Source of the DNA: JALZKA01 sp963725035
GTDB taxonomy: Bacteria; Actinomycetota; Thermoleophilia; Solirubrobacterales; 70-9
Assembly (NCBI GenBank): GCA_963725035.1
Contig: CAVRWX010000002.1
Coordinates: 1 to 64,000 of the forward strand
DNA: 64,000 nucleotides
Reading direction: 5' to 3'
Position 1 is the stretch's first letter; the number at the start of each line of letters is the position of its first letter. The notes beneath the pieces were generated by a model. It was given only the letters and a program-made list of their open reading frames with translations, did no database searches and had not been told where the DNA came from. Below are positions 52,106-62,300 of the stretch, piece after piece. The position numbers and the translations under genes are program-made.

Positions 52106-52546
52106 ATGAGCGCAGCAAAGGCCAGGCAGTCGAAGGGGTTCACGGCCGAGGAAAAGGCCGCGATGAAGGAGCGCGCCAAGGAGCTGAAGGCCGAGAAGAG
52201 CAGGGCCGAGGGCGAAAAGGATCTGCTCGCGAAGATTGCCGAGATGAAGGGGTCCGATCGCACGATGGCCAAGCGGGTCCACGAGATCGTCAAGGCCACT
52301 GCTCCTGACCTCGTGCCGAGAACTTGGTATGGGATGCCCGCGTATCGCAACGAGGACGACAAGGTCATCTGCTTCTTCCAGAGCGCGGGGAAGTTCAAGT
52401 CCAGGTATGCGACCCTCGGCTTCAACGACGCGGCGAACCTCGACGCGGGCAACATGTGGCCGACCGTGTTCGCGCTGAAGAAGCTGACCCCCGCCGAGGA
52501 GAGGAAGGTCAGCGCGCTCGTGAAGAAGGCGGTAATCGGTGGTTGA
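52106..52546 (+). CDS. DUF1801-type protein with charged N-terminal helix
   Basis: The 146-residue protein has a Lys/Glu-rich helical head (residues 1-50, AAMKERAKELKAEKSRAEGE) and a DUF1801-like core (TWYGMPAYRNEDDKVICFFQ, YATLGFNDAANLDAGNMWPT). ATG 52106 has an AAAGGAGGAG site. Function unknown. Confidence 0.85.
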   Translation: MSAAKARQSKGFTAEEKAAMKERAKELKAEKSRAEGEKDLLAKIAEMKGSDRTMAKRVHEIVKATAPDLVPRTWYGMPAYRNEDDKVICFFQSAGKFKSRYATLGFNDAANLDAGNMWPTVFALKKLTPAEERKVSALVKKAVIGG

Positions 52547-52630
52547 GCCCTCGATGCCTCCTTGCACCAGGCAAGGAGTCCTGCTCCGTGGCCGCGGTGG
52601 CTGAAGAGATCTGATCGTCTGACTCGCGAA

Positions 52631-53875
52631 TCACAGAAAGCTTTGCGCCTCTGCCTCGATAGCCCGGGCGAGATCACCGAGATCGTGCACAACGTCGGGA
52701 TCTGCGCAGAGCCCAAGATAAAGCCCGTCCCCATACGAGAGGGCCGCAATTCGCAAGGCGTGCCGCTCGCCGATCTCGGCCAGGCTATGAACAGAGACGA
52801 CCGTCTCGTTAAGGATCGTCATCCGCTCGCGCGGGCCCGGCACGTTCGAGACGTTAAGCGCAAACCGTCGCGGACTGCTTGCGAGCCGCTTCGCGAGGTG
52901 CTTCATTCGCGGTGCGCTCTCCAGTTCGCGGGCAAGGCGATCGATCTCCGCGGCGTCGTGCTTGGTCTTTCTCTCAACCGACTCGGCATGAATCTGGTTC
53001 AGCCGCTCGAGGGAGTCGGATTGGCTGATGGGTAGGCAGAGTGCGAAGTAAGAATCCCGGTTACCGACAGAGTCGCCCTCTTCATGGAGGCTGACGGGCA
53101 CTTTCACCCGCAAGTCGTCCAGCTGACCGTGATGCTGCTCGATCCAGTGTCTTAGACCGCCCGCAACGCAGGCAAGAACCGCGTCGTTGAGCGTGGCGCC
53201 AGCGAGGCGCTTGGCGCCGTCATGCAGAGCTCGGAGTGGCACCCGCGCGAACTCGACTCCCCGCCGCGTCCCGATCTGAGCATCGAAGGGAGATGATGTG
53301 CGACTGCGGACGAATTCGCGGCGGAGCAATCCTGCAAGGTGGTGGCGTCGGCGAGCGTCGTCCTCAGCCGCATGTGTGGACGCTGGCCTTGCCGGAGCTC
53401 CCGCGCTCCCGATCCCGGCATCGAAGAGGACGGCTCGTGCGAGCCGAATCGCCGTGGTGCCGTCCGCGAGCGCGTGGTGAATGCGCCAGACGAGAGCGCT
53501 CCCGCCTTCGGCTAGGGGCAAAACGTCTATTCGCCAGAGAGGCCGCGACCGATCCAGCCGCTGCGCAAAGAGCTCGCCTACCTTTGTGCGCAGGCCGTCC
53601 TGGTCCAACTCGACGGCGGCGTTTGCGGAGACGATGTGCGCGGTGGGGTCGAGGTCGCGGTCTTGGCGCCAAACCGGCGCGTCCGCAGGGCCGTCGAGTC
53701 GCCGCGACAACTCGGGGGCGGCCTCAAGGCGCTTTGTGATCTCATCGCGAAGCTCATCGATCCCAAGACGCCCTTCGATCACAATGACCTTGCACGTGTG
53801 GCCAGCGATGCGCGGGGACTCGAGGTCGAGGATCGCGCGGTCCTCTGGGCTCAGGGCAATCGTGCTGGCTTCCAT
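52631..53875 (-). CDS. WS/DGAT (wax ester synthase / diacylglycerol acyltransferase) family protein
   Basis: The 414-residue protein has the catalytic HHxxxDG motif in WRIHHALADGTTA near residue 135, and C-terminal FALNVSNVPGPRERMTI and VVSVHSLAEIG (the ND/PLW-like region). It joins acyl-CoA to an alcohol or diacylglycerol. The N-terminus begins MEASTIALSPEDRAILDLES. It suggests storage lipid synthesis, fitting the acyl-CoA dehydrogenase elsewhere. Confidence 0.87.
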   Translation of the reverse strand: MEASTIALSPEDRAILDLESPRIAGHTCKVIVIEGRLGIDELRDEITKRLEAAPELSRRLDGPADAPVWRQDRDLDPTAHIVSANAAVELDQDGLRTKVGELFAQRLDRSRPLWRIDVLPLAEGGSALVWRIHHALADGTTAIRLARAVLFDAGIGSAGAPARPASTHAAEDDARRRHHLAGLLRREFVRSRTSSPFDAQIGTRRGVEFARVPLRALHDGAKRLAGATLNDAVLACVAGGLRHWIEQHHGQLDDLRVKVPVSLHEEGDSVGNRDSYFALCLPISQSDSLERLNQIHAESVERKTKHDAAEIDRLARELESAPRMKHLAKRLASSPRRFALNVSNVPGPRERMTILNETVVSVHSLAEIGERHALRIAALSYGDGLYLGLCADPDVVHDLGDLARAIEAEAQSFL

Positions 53876-54082
53876 CCTTGACTCGAGCCTGGCGGGCGAA
53901 CGCCGGCCCGAGGACTCAGTATCCCGCACACCAGCCCGATCAAGACGTGCAGCTGCGCCACGTTGCTGATCGTTCGTGGATATTGGCGTCAGAGCGCCTC
54001 GCAGCAATCGGTGATTTCGCGCGAACCCAGGGGAATGGAGCTAGCACCAAGCGCGGGCAGGACCAGCGGCGGCGCAGGGGCG

Positions 54083-54736
54083 TCAGCGATTCGCGAACAA
54101 CCGCAGGAAGAGCAGGAAGATGTTGAAGATGTCGAGGAAGATCCCCGCCGCGAGCGGGATGGCCTCCTCGCCTCCGGCACGTCGCAGCCGGTTGAAGTCC
54201 ACCACCACGTACCCGCCGAATATCGCAAGGCCAAGCAGCGCGTAGATCGTCGCTCCGCCGGGGAGATTGACGAAGATCAGAACAACGCCGAAGCCGATCA
54301 GGGCAAGCAACAGCCAGAACAGGATCCGGTACAGGAACGACAGATCACGGCGGATCGCGTATCCGCCGGCGCCCAGCCCGAGCGTGAAGAGCGCTGTTGC
54401 GGCGAAAGCCTGAGCGACCGCGGTCGAATCAGTCTCGGCGTAGTAGTAGACGGTGCTTCCGACGCTGATCCCCAGCAGCAGGCCGAAGGCGAACAGGAGC
54501 CCGAGTGCGAGGCCGTGGGCGCCGCGGGCGTTGGCGACGTTCAGGCCGATCAGGCAACCGAGGGAGATCAACCATGGAATGAACCACTGCCACCCGGTCA
54601 GCTCGCGACCGATCCAGATGCCGGCTGCAGCAAAGCCGACCGTGATTGCGACCAGCGCCATGACCCGACCGAAGATCGCGCTCGTAGACGCACGGGCCGG
54701 GGCGGGAGCAGCGAGCGTGGGTTCGACCGTGGACAT
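54083..54736 (-). CDS. Bax inhibitor-1 / YccA family membrane protein
   Basis: The 217-residue protein has seven helices; the C-terminal YALLGLAIFGGYVVVDFNRL followed by AAGIFLDIFNIFLLFLRLF is the BI-1 signature with the paired Asp sensor region. Bacterial members leak Ca2+ in a pH-dependent manner. ATG 54736. Confidence 0.9.
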   Translation of the reverse strand: MSTVEPTLAAPAPARASTSAIFGRVMALVAITVGFAAAGIWIGRELTGWQWFIPWLISLGCLIGLNVANARGAHGLALGLLFAFGLLLGISVGSTVYYYAETDSTAVAQAFAATALFTLGLGAGGYAIRRDLSFLYRILFWLLLALIGFGVVLIFVNLPGGATIYALLGLAIFGGYVVVDFNRLRRAGGEEAIPLAAGIFLDIFNIFLLFLRLFANR

Positions 54737-54747
54737 CGCCAGCGACC

Positions 54748-55296
54748 CTACCTGGGTAGGTCTTCATCCGTCCTGGGCCGCCCAATCGCGCAGACCGCGG
54801 GGACCGGGCGCAGGTCCTCGACCAGCACCCTGTCGACGGAGAATCCACCCTTTCGTAGCTGATCGGCCAGCTCGTTCCCGAGGTCCCGGACTCGCCCCGG
54901 CGCGGAGTGGCGCGCGTCCCAGAAGATGTAGATGGCCCCATCCCGGGCGAGGTGTTCGCGGACGGAACCGAGCGCCGCCTCCGGCCTCTGCCAGAAGGGA
55001 GCGACGTTGAAGGCGAAGACCTTGTTAAAGCGCCGATCGCCGAGGTCCACCTCCTCCAGGGCGATGGCCTCGAGCTCAGCCCGGCCCGCGTCGACGTGTT
55101 CGCGGTTCCTGCGCGTGGCCATCTCGATCATCTTGGGCGAGCGGTCGATCGCGGTGATCATTCCCGTCGTCAACCTCTCGCAGACGAGAGACACTGCGAC
55201 GCCGTGGCCGCAGCCGACCTCGAGCAGGCGGTCGGCCGGGCGGACCTCCAGAGTGTCGACCGCCCAGACAAACCGCTCCGATGCCTTGCCCGCCAT
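54748..55296 (-). CDS. class I SAM-dependent methyltransferase
   Basis: The 182-residue protein has motif I LLEVGCGHGVAVSLV, the acidic ITAIDRSPKMIEMA, and FNKVFAFNVAPFWQ. A leaderless promoter (TATTGC at 55303-55308, 6 nt before ATG 55296) supports the start. It lies 11 bp upstream of the BI-1 gene. Confidence 0.85.
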   Translation of the reverse strand: MAGKASERFVWAVDTLEVRPADRLLEVGCGHGVAVSLVCERLTTGMITAIDRSPKMIEMATRRNREHVDAGRAELEAIALEEVDLGDRRFNKVFAFNVAPFWQRPEAALGSVREHLARDGAIYIFWDARHSAPGRVRDLGNELADQLRKGGFSVDRVLVEDLRPVPAVCAIGRPRTDEDLPR

Positions 55297-55352
55297 GCCC
55301 CAGCAATAGCATCACGCGCGGACTGCCGCGCGTCGGCCCTTAGGCTCGCCTA

Positions 55353-56483
55353 GTGGATAACGATCGCAAGAGGCCGAGCCGGCCCGCTGGTCCGGACTCG
55401 GCATCGGTCAGCGGTCGATCTGCGGGCGACCGCATAGAGCGGGCGATCGAGGACCGCACTGACCCCGCCTCGATACAGGACCGCGCCGTCTCCGTCCCGA
55501 AGCGAGGAAGCCTTCGCCGGACCGCCTTCTGGCTTGTAGTCACGGGTGTCTCCTTGTACCTCGTTGCCCCGAGTTTGCTCGAGGTGCTCGGCTCATGGCG
55601 GCAACTGGACGAGATCGGCCTCGCGTGGGTACCCGCATTGCTGGTATTGCAGCTCCTCTCGCTCGCATGTCTTTGGGCTTTACAGCGGCTCGCACTGCCG
55701 AGCGCACCGATATCCGCGATCATCGACTCTCAGCTTGCGGCGAACGGCCTTTCCAAGATCGCCCCGGGCGGAGGGGCGGTGGGGGCCGCGCTGCAATACA
55801 AGATGCTGGTCAGGCGCGGCCTCGAAGGTCCCAGGGTTGCCGCTGCCCTGACCGCGGTGAACGTCGCGATGTTCGCGGTCGTGCTGGCGCTTCCAGTTCT
55901 GGCCTTGCCCACCTTCCTTGCTGGCGCCGTAGACCCGGACCTCATGAACGCCGCGCTTGTCAGCCTCGGCGTTTTCACCCTCCTGACCGGGTTTGGGGCC
56001 GTGTTGATGAGCAGCGATCCCATCCTCGGCTCAGTCGGTCGCCTGCTGCAAAGGGTCCGCAACTTCATTCGCCGCGGGTCGCCTCCTCTCACCGGCCTTC
56101 CGGCCAGATTGCGCCGCGAGCGCGATCGGGTAAAAGCGACGCTCGGAAGGCGGTGGAAGCTGGCTCTCGTGGCCACAGCCGGACGGTGGGCGTTCGACTA
56201 CGCGATCCTCCTCGGGGCATTGGCCGCGGTGGGGGCGTTCCCGCGGCCCGGCTTGGTGCTGCTCGCGTTCTGCGCCGCGCAGTTGCTCGCTCAGATTCCG
56301 GTCACGCCCGGTGGACTCGGATTTGTCGAGGCCGGGCTGACCGCGACTCTCGCGCTTGCGGGTGTGGGGGCCGCGGACGCGGTCCTTGCGACCTTCATCT
56401 ACAGGCTCTTCACCTATTGGCTGCCGCTTCCGGTGGGGCTGGTCGCGTTCGGGTTGCATCAGCGCCACGCAGCCGGGGGGTGA
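55353..56483 (+). CDS. flippase-like (LPG synthetase TM) membrane protein
   Basis: The 376-residue protein has a 60-residue hydrophilic head and about eight helices, with NGLSKIAPGGGAVGAALQYK and LAQIPVTPGGLGFVEAGLTA, the two conserved Gly/Pro loops of the LPG-synthase TM/UPF0104 family. GTG 55353 is leaderless (TAGGCT at 55341-55346, 6 nt). Confidence 0.85.
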   Translation: MDNDRKRPSRPAGPDSASVSGRSAGDRIERAIEDRTDPASIQDRAVSVPKRGSLRRTAFWLVVTGVSLYLVAPSLLEVLGSWRQLDEIGLAWVPALLVLQLLSLACLWALQRLALPSAPISAIIDSQLAANGLSKIAPGGGAVGAALQYKMLVRRGLEGPRVAAALTAVNVAMFAVVLALPVLALPTFLAGAVDPDLMNAALVSLGVFTLLTGFGAVLMSSDPILGSVGRLLQRVRNFIRRGSPPLTGLPARLRRERDRVKATLGRRWKLALVATAGRWAFDYAILLGALAAVGAFPRPGLVLLAFCAAQLLAQIPVTPGGLGFVEAGLTATLALAGVGAADAVLATFIYRLFTYWLPLPVGLVAFGLHQRHAAGG

Positions 56484-56587
56484 GCCGCCCTCACCCCGAT
56501 CTGCCAGAAGCCGCGATTTTCGAGAGAGCGACAACGAGCGGAGGCCTTGGATCCCGTTCACTTCCAATTGCAGCGGTCGTCGAAGAA

Positions 56588-56626
56588 TGGAGTTAGGCGG
56601 GCTCGAACCGCCGACCTCCCGATTGC
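56588..56626 (-). repeat. tRNA-Ala-like 3' half (fragment B)
   Basis: On the minus strand: GCAA, TCGGG, AGGTC, T-arm GGCGG-TTCGAGC-CCGCC with an intact stem, acceptor half TAACTCC and A. No matching GGAGTTA lies upstream, so the 5' half is missing. It differs from fragment A by three transitions. The region 56484-56752 holds no gene that I can support. Confidence 0.65.
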
Positions 56627-56752
56627 CGCGGGGCGAGGCGCCGCCCTTTGACCCGTAGTCGGCTCTGATCAAGGATTCCGAGGCGAGACACTGTGCACCA
56701 GGCGTCGCTGTACGCGAGCGTCTTGGATCACGTGACCCGCTACGGCAGGCCG

Positions 56753-57281
56753 TTATCCGATGCGCTCGAAAGCCTTGAAGTCGGTTCGATCCGTGACGCA
56801 GCCGCCGAACTCCAAGCCGCCTTCGCTGCGCTCGGCCTTGAACCAACCGCGAACCTTGACCCCGCCGAACCGGTTGTCCGTCTGGCCCTTGAGCGTGAAG
56901 CGGTCGACCACATGGCCGCCGACCGTGCGCTCGTAGGTGTCGCGGAACTCACCGTCGCTGTTCGACCTTGACCCGGTTGTTTGGGAAGGTGTAGTCGCCC
57001 CGGCCCGAGAAACCTGTCGCCTCGCACGTGAACTCGACGTTGTCGGCGAAGAAGTCCTCGATCCAGGCCGCCTCAGGGCGATGCTGATTGTCGAACTGGA
57101 CCTTCGCATCGAAACGGACCCGCACTTGCGGATCGTCCTCACCCTTGCCGCTGAAAAAGATCACCTTCGCCTGCGCGATCGCCACCGTGGAGAGGGCGGC
57201 GAGAGCAACGATCGCGACGACCGCGGCCCAGCGCCCGGATCCATCGGACCAGCGCCGCGACGGCGTCGTCGGCTCCGCCAT
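56753..57281 (-). CDS. secreted hypothetical protein (one frameshift)
   Basis: ATG 57281 starts MAEPTTPSRRW with a signal-type helix (VVAIVALAALSTVAIAQA, about 20-37). The mature part has VRVRFDAKVQFDNQHRPEAA, VEFTCEATGFSGRGDYTFPN and, after one extra base near 56967, DGEFRDTYERTVGGHVVDRF and WFKAERSEGGLEFGGC. The total is 176 codons plus one base. Two Cys may form a disulfide. Family not recognised. Confidence 0.65.
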
Positions 57282-57589
57282 TTCCAACCCGCCTCTGCCT
57301 TTGGAACGACTCAACTGCGAACTCCCTCCCGGTTTGATCCGCGCCTACCGCCGGCGCATGCGCCGCGGCGGTATCGCCCTGCTCTCTGTCCGCTCCCGCG
57401 GAACCCCCTCGCCGACCCTGCCGGATCCGACGGGCCGCGCAGTGTAGCGGAGCGTCTGAACCCCATGCGGAGGAAACCTCGCGTGTCCGGGTCGAGGTCG
57501 CGGATGGGCCGGGAGACCTGGCGTAGAGTGGCTCCTCGGCAAGGACGCTTGATGACGCCGAAACCCAATATGTGGCTAAGGCATCGGGG
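57282..57589. other. 308-bp non-coding gap with a large inverted repeat
   Basis: I see no gene here. At 57346-57373 TACCGCCGGCGC, AT, and GCGCCGCGGCGGTA form a near-perfect hairpin with a two-base bulge, possibly a terminator or regulatory structure. A -10-like TAAGGC at 57577-57582 serves the next gene. Confidence 0.45.
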
Positions 57590-59236
57590 ATGAGCGCAGG
57601 CTGGCGCCAGCTGCACGTTTCGCTGCGCGCATTGGCTTCGGTCTTCAAGAACCCGTCGCTCGCGCGTCTGAGCTTCGCGTGGGCCGGCATGACCTTCACC
57701 ACGTGGGCTTTCGCGATCGCCCTGGGCGTGTACGCCTTCGGGCAAGGGGGAGCGACGGCCGTCGGCGTCGCCGCGCTCGTAAGGGTCCTTCCGGGAGCAT
57801 TCGCCTCGCCGATCGCCGGCCTTTTGGCAGATCGGCGATCGCGACGCCTGGTCTTGATGTCAAGCGCACTGCTAAGCGGCCTCGCGATCGCGCTTGCGTC
57901 AGCCGCGGTCGCCGTGGACGCCCCGACCTGGATCGTCTACGGACTCGCCGGCGTCTTCACCGTGGCCTCGACAGCTTATGTCCCCGCCGAAGGAGCGCTG
58001 CTGCCTCAGGTTGCTCGCACACCTCAAGAGCTCTCGGCGGCCAACGTCGCTCGCAACCAGATGGACTCCGTGGGTTTTCTGTGCGCCTCGCTCGTGACCG
58101 GCGCGCTGCTGGCGCTTGCGAGTCCCGAGGCGGCATTCGCCGCCGCCGCCGCCGTCGGCCTGGTAACGGCACTGGTCCTCGCGACTCTGACGAAGGACCA
58201 GAGGCCCTCATACGCGGAGGAGGCCGCGGGGAGCCGCTTCCTCCACCAGACTACGGCCGGCCTCAGGACCCTCGTGGCAGACCCGAAACTGCGGCTGGCC
58301 GGCGTCGCCCTCACCCTCCTCGTGTTCATCGAGGGCGCGGCCGACGTGATGGTCGTGATCGTGACCCTCGACCTCCTCGGCATCGGTGAGGGCAACGTCG
58401 GCTGGGTCAACGCCTGCTGGGGGATCGGCGCAATGTTCGCGGGCGCCGGACTCGCCGTACTCCTCGATCGAGGCAACCTCGCAGCCGGACTTTCGGTCGG
58501 CTGCTTGATCACGGGCGCCGGCTTCGCGCTTCCCGGCGTGTGGCCCGCTGTCGTTGCGGCCTACCTCTCATTCTTCCTGCTTGGCGCGGGCTACAGCTGC
58601 GTTGAGGTCGCCGCGCGGACGCTCCTCCAACGCCTTGGTTCGGACGAGACGCTCGCCGGCACGCTCGGTTTCTTGGAAACGAGCCGCTTCGCGGCGATGG
58701 GCCTCGGCGCCATCGCGGCGCCGGCACTGGTGGCCATACTCGGCGTCCGGGGCGCGTTGCTCGCGTTCGGGGCTCTGCTTCCGGTATTCGCGCTGCTCCG
58801 CTGGAACGCGCTCCGCAGTTACGAGATCGGAACGCCCGTCTCCGAGCGCAACTACAACCTGTTGCGTGGCACCTCGATCTTCGCTCCCCTCCCCGTGGAC
58901 ACACTCGAGGGCGTCTGCCGCTCTCTGGTTGCGGTGGATGCGGCGCCGGGAGCCGACGTCGTCACCCAGGGTGATGTTGGTCATCGCTTCTATCTCATCG
59001 AGGCCGGCGAAGTCGAGGTGATCAAAGACGATCTGTTCAAGTGCAACCAGGGCGACGGCGAGTGCTTCGGCGAGATTGCTCTGCTCCGGAACGTGCCCCG
59101 CACGGCCACCGTCCGCGCCATCCGGCAAACCAGGCTCCTGGCGCTCGAACGCGATGATTTCCTGGAAACCGTGACAGGGCACCGGCGGAGCCACCAAAGC
59201 GCCAACGCGGTCGTCGGCAACTGGCTCAAGACCTAG
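57590..59236 (+). CDS. MFS transporter with C-terminal cNMP-binding domain
   Basis: The 548-residue protein has 12 helices at about 25-400 (VLPGAFASPIAGLLADRRSR is the motif A region) and a cyclic-nucleotide-binding-type domain at about 420-530 (PGADVVTQGDVGHRFYLIEA, GECFGEIALLRNVPRTATVR). Transport may be gated by a nucleotide. ATG 57590 is leaderless (7 nt after TAAGGC). Confidence 0.88.
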   Translation: MSAGWRQLHVSLRALASVFKNPSLARLSFAWAGMTFTTWAFAIALGVYAFGQGGATAVGVAALVRVLPGAFASPIAGLLADRRSRRLVLMSSALLSGLAIALASAAVAVDAPTWIVYGLAGVFTVASTAYVPAEGALLPQVARTPQELSAANVARNQMDSVGFLCASLVTGALLALASPEAAFAAAAAVGLVTALVLATLTKDQRPSYAEEAAGSRFLHQTTAGLRTLVADPKLRLAGVALTLLVFIEGAADVMVVIVTLDLLGIGEGNVGWVNACWGIGAMFAGAGLAVLLDRGNLAAGLSVGCLITGAGFALPGVWPAVVAAYLSFFLLGAGYSCVEVAARTLLQRLGSDETLAGTLGFLETSRFAAMGLGAIAAPALVAILGVRGALLAFGALLPVFALLRWNALRSYEIGTPVSERNYNLLRGTSIFAPLPVDTLEGVCRSLVAVDAAPGADVVTQGDVGHRFYLIEAGEVEVIKDDLFKCNQGDGECFGEIALLRNVPRTATVRAIRQTRLLALERDDFLETVTGHRRSHQSANAVVGNWLKT

Positions 59237-59323
59237 TTACCTGGCCGGCCACCCACGTGGGGCGCCCCGGAGGATGCGCGCCCGCGAAGACGGCACGCGC
59301 TTGTCTGAACGGCTAGGTTTGAG

Positions 59324-62300
59324 ATGGTGACTGGGGGGCTCTCATCGATCGAGCGGCGCAATCTGCGGACGAGATCGGTCCCGTCATCGCGGGCGGTTCT
59401 GGGCATCGCGTCGCTCGGTTTCTTCCTCGCTTTTCTCGACGCGACCATCGTCAACATCGCGTTTCCCGACATCGCCATGTCGTTTCCGGAGGCCAGCATC
59501 GGCGGCCTCTCCTGGGTCCTCAACGCATATAACGTCGTCTTCGCGGCGTTCCTCCTGCCGTTCGGGCGGCTCGCGGACGTCTTCGGCCGTAAGCGAATCT
59601 TCCTGGCAGGGCTCGCGGTCTTCGTCGTGGGCTCGGCGCTTTGCGCGACTGCATGGTCCGTGGATGCGCTGGTCGCCTTCCGCGTGATCCAGGCGCTTGG
59701 AGCCGCGGCGATGGTTCCGGCCGGACTGGCGCTCGTGCTCCACGGCTTCGAGGTCGAGCAACGCTCGCACGCCGTTGCCCTGATCTCCGCGATCGGGGCG
59801 CTCGCTGCCGGGCTCGGCCCCGCCGTCGGCGGACTCCTGATCGCCGTCGCCGACTGGCGACTCGTATTCCTCATCAACGTGCCCATCGGGGCCGCGGCCT
59901 ATGTGCTCGCCTCGCGCCGGCTGGTGGAGAGTCGGGTCGCGGGGCGCAGGCGTCTTCCGGACATGCCGGGCGCAGCGATTTTTGCGCTCGCGATCGCGTT
60001 GCTCGTGGTCGCCATCGTGAACGGCGCCGAATGGGGCTGGGCTTCTGCCGGCGTGATCGGCTGCATCGCGGTGTCCGCACTGGCTCTTGTCGCGTTCGTC
60101 TCCAGATCTCGCCGCCACCGCGCACCGGTCGTGGACGCAAGGCTCTTCTCCAATCGGACGTTCACGGTTGCGAACACGATCAGCGTCATCGGTGCCGCTG
60201 GGTTCTTCGGCTACACGCTTCTGAATGTCCTTTTTCTCACGGGTGTCTGGGATTACACGGTGCTGCAGGCCGGCTTGGCGATCACCCCCGGCCCCTTTGT
60301 CGCAGCGGCCATCGCCGGGCCTTTCAGCAGGTTGGCCCTTCGGATCGGCTACCGGCCGGTGGTTGTGGCAGGGGGCCTGATTTGGGGAGCCGGGCTGCTC
60401 TGGATCATCGCCCGGGTCGGGCCCGAGCCGGCTTATGTGGAGGAGTGGCTGCCGGGGATGATCATGCTCGGCGTGGGAGCGGGGATCACGTTCCCCAACG
60501 TGAGCGCTGCCGCGGTCGCCTCTGCGCCCGGTGAGAGTTTTGCCACCGCGACCGGGATGTCCTCGGTCGTGAGGCAGGTCGGCGCGGCAATCGGAGTTGC
60601 GAGCGCTGTCGCCATTCTGGGGACGCCCGACTCGCTGCAGGCCGCCATGTCGGCGTTCGACGATGCATGGACGTTCGCCGCGGCCTGCCTGATCGTGGCA
60701 GCGGTCGGCGGCCTCGCCATGGGATCGGTCACCCCTGCGCAGTCGGCTGCGCGAATGCCGGCGTTGGCGGACGCCATGCGAATGGCCCTGGCGCCACCGC
60801 ACGTGAGCAGGTTCGAGGCGAATCCGGCGCCAGTCGCCGACGTCCCGCTGCCCGTGCGAACGCGGGACGCGGACGCGCCGAACGAGTCGCTCGGCGAGTT
60901 CCTCGGCCGGGTCCCGCTCTTCTCGGCGCTCGACGCAGGCATGCTCGAGGAGGTCGCCGCGACGGCAAGCGAGATCCGGGTTGATGCAGGCGAATGGCTC
61001 TTCCGCGAGGGAGATGCGGGCGATGCCATGTACGTGGTTCGCGCGGGCCGGATCGAGATCGTCGACGGCTCAGGTAACGCATTTCGCGAGCTCGGGCGGG
61101 GCGCGGCGCTCGGCGAGCTCGCATTGATCACCGGTGAGTCGCGCGCCGCTTCGATCAGAGCGGCGCGCGACTGCGAGCTCGTGGAGATCGGACAGGCGGA
61201 CTTCCAGCGTCTCCTCGAGACCTCGCTGGAGCTCTCGCGCGCGTTGAATCTGCAGCTCGCTCGGCAGCTCGCCGAGTCGGAGGGCGTGAAGTTCGCGGCG
61301 CGCCCGATTGCCGCAACCATCTCCGTCCTCGCGCTCGGCGGCTCCGAGCGCGCCCAAGAGCTGGCGCAAGATCTCGCCGGTTCCCTCCGTACCTATGCGC
61401 CGGCGGTTTGCCTCGCTGAGCCTCAATCCGATGGCGGCACAGGCGACGCGGCGGCTTTCGGAGCGCGACTGGACCGTGCTGAGGCCGACACCGGCGTCGT
61501 GGTGCTGCCGGTGGACCCGGGCTCAACGCCGGAATGGCGGCGCTTCTGCATTCAGCAGGCAGACCGCATCCTCGTGGTGGCGGCGCCAGGGGACGGAATC
61601 GAGGGCGAGCTCGATCCCGCGCTTCGCGAAGCGGATCTCGTGGCGTGCGACGTCGAGCCGGGCTCCGGCGGGCTTGCCGATCTGGTCGAGCTGATGGACC
61701 CCATCGAACATCACCCCCTGCGCACCGCACAAAGGGGAGCTGACGTGGCCCGGCTGGCGCGCCGGCTATGTGGGCGATCGGTCGGCCTCGTGCTCTCCGG
61801 CGGCGGCGCGAGGGCGTTTGCCCACATCGGCGTGATCGAGCAGCTCGAGGCGGCGGGCATCGCGGTCGACAGGATCGCGGGTGTGAGCATGGGAGCGTTC
61901 CTCGGCGGCCTTTACGCGGCAGGGCTCGATCCTGAGGAGATCGACGCGATCGCCTACGACAGCTTCGTGCGCAAGTATCCCCTCAACGACTGGCGCATCC
62001 CGCGCCACTCGATGATCCAGGGTCAGCGGTTTGCGGAAATGCTCGAGGGAGTGTTCGGCGATGTGCGGTTTGAGGAGCTCGGCCGGTCCTTCTTTTGCGC
62101 CAGCGCCGACCTGCGCCGCTCGGAACTGGTGGTCCATCGCAGCGGGCGGCTCGGTGATCACATCGGGACGAGCATGTGCCTGCCGGTCCTGGCCCCGCCC
62201 CAGGTCCGCGGCGAGCGCCTCCTGATCGATGGCGGCCTGATCGACAACCTTCCGGTCGAATCGATGGCGGAGCTGGGAGAAGGACCCGTGATTGCAGTCG

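Noticed and set aside
52005..52567. N-terminal extension of the methyltransferase upstream of 51976
   Set aside because: It reads through the tRNA fragment and antisense to the DUF1801 gene, with low-complexity Leu/Arg runs.
56581..56660. Complete tRNA gene
   Set aside because: The T-arm and acceptor 3' strand are good, but no 5' acceptor strand (GGAGTTA) or D-arm is present; it is a fragment. The plus-strand frame reading MELGGLEPPTSR across it is an artefact of this tRNA sequence.
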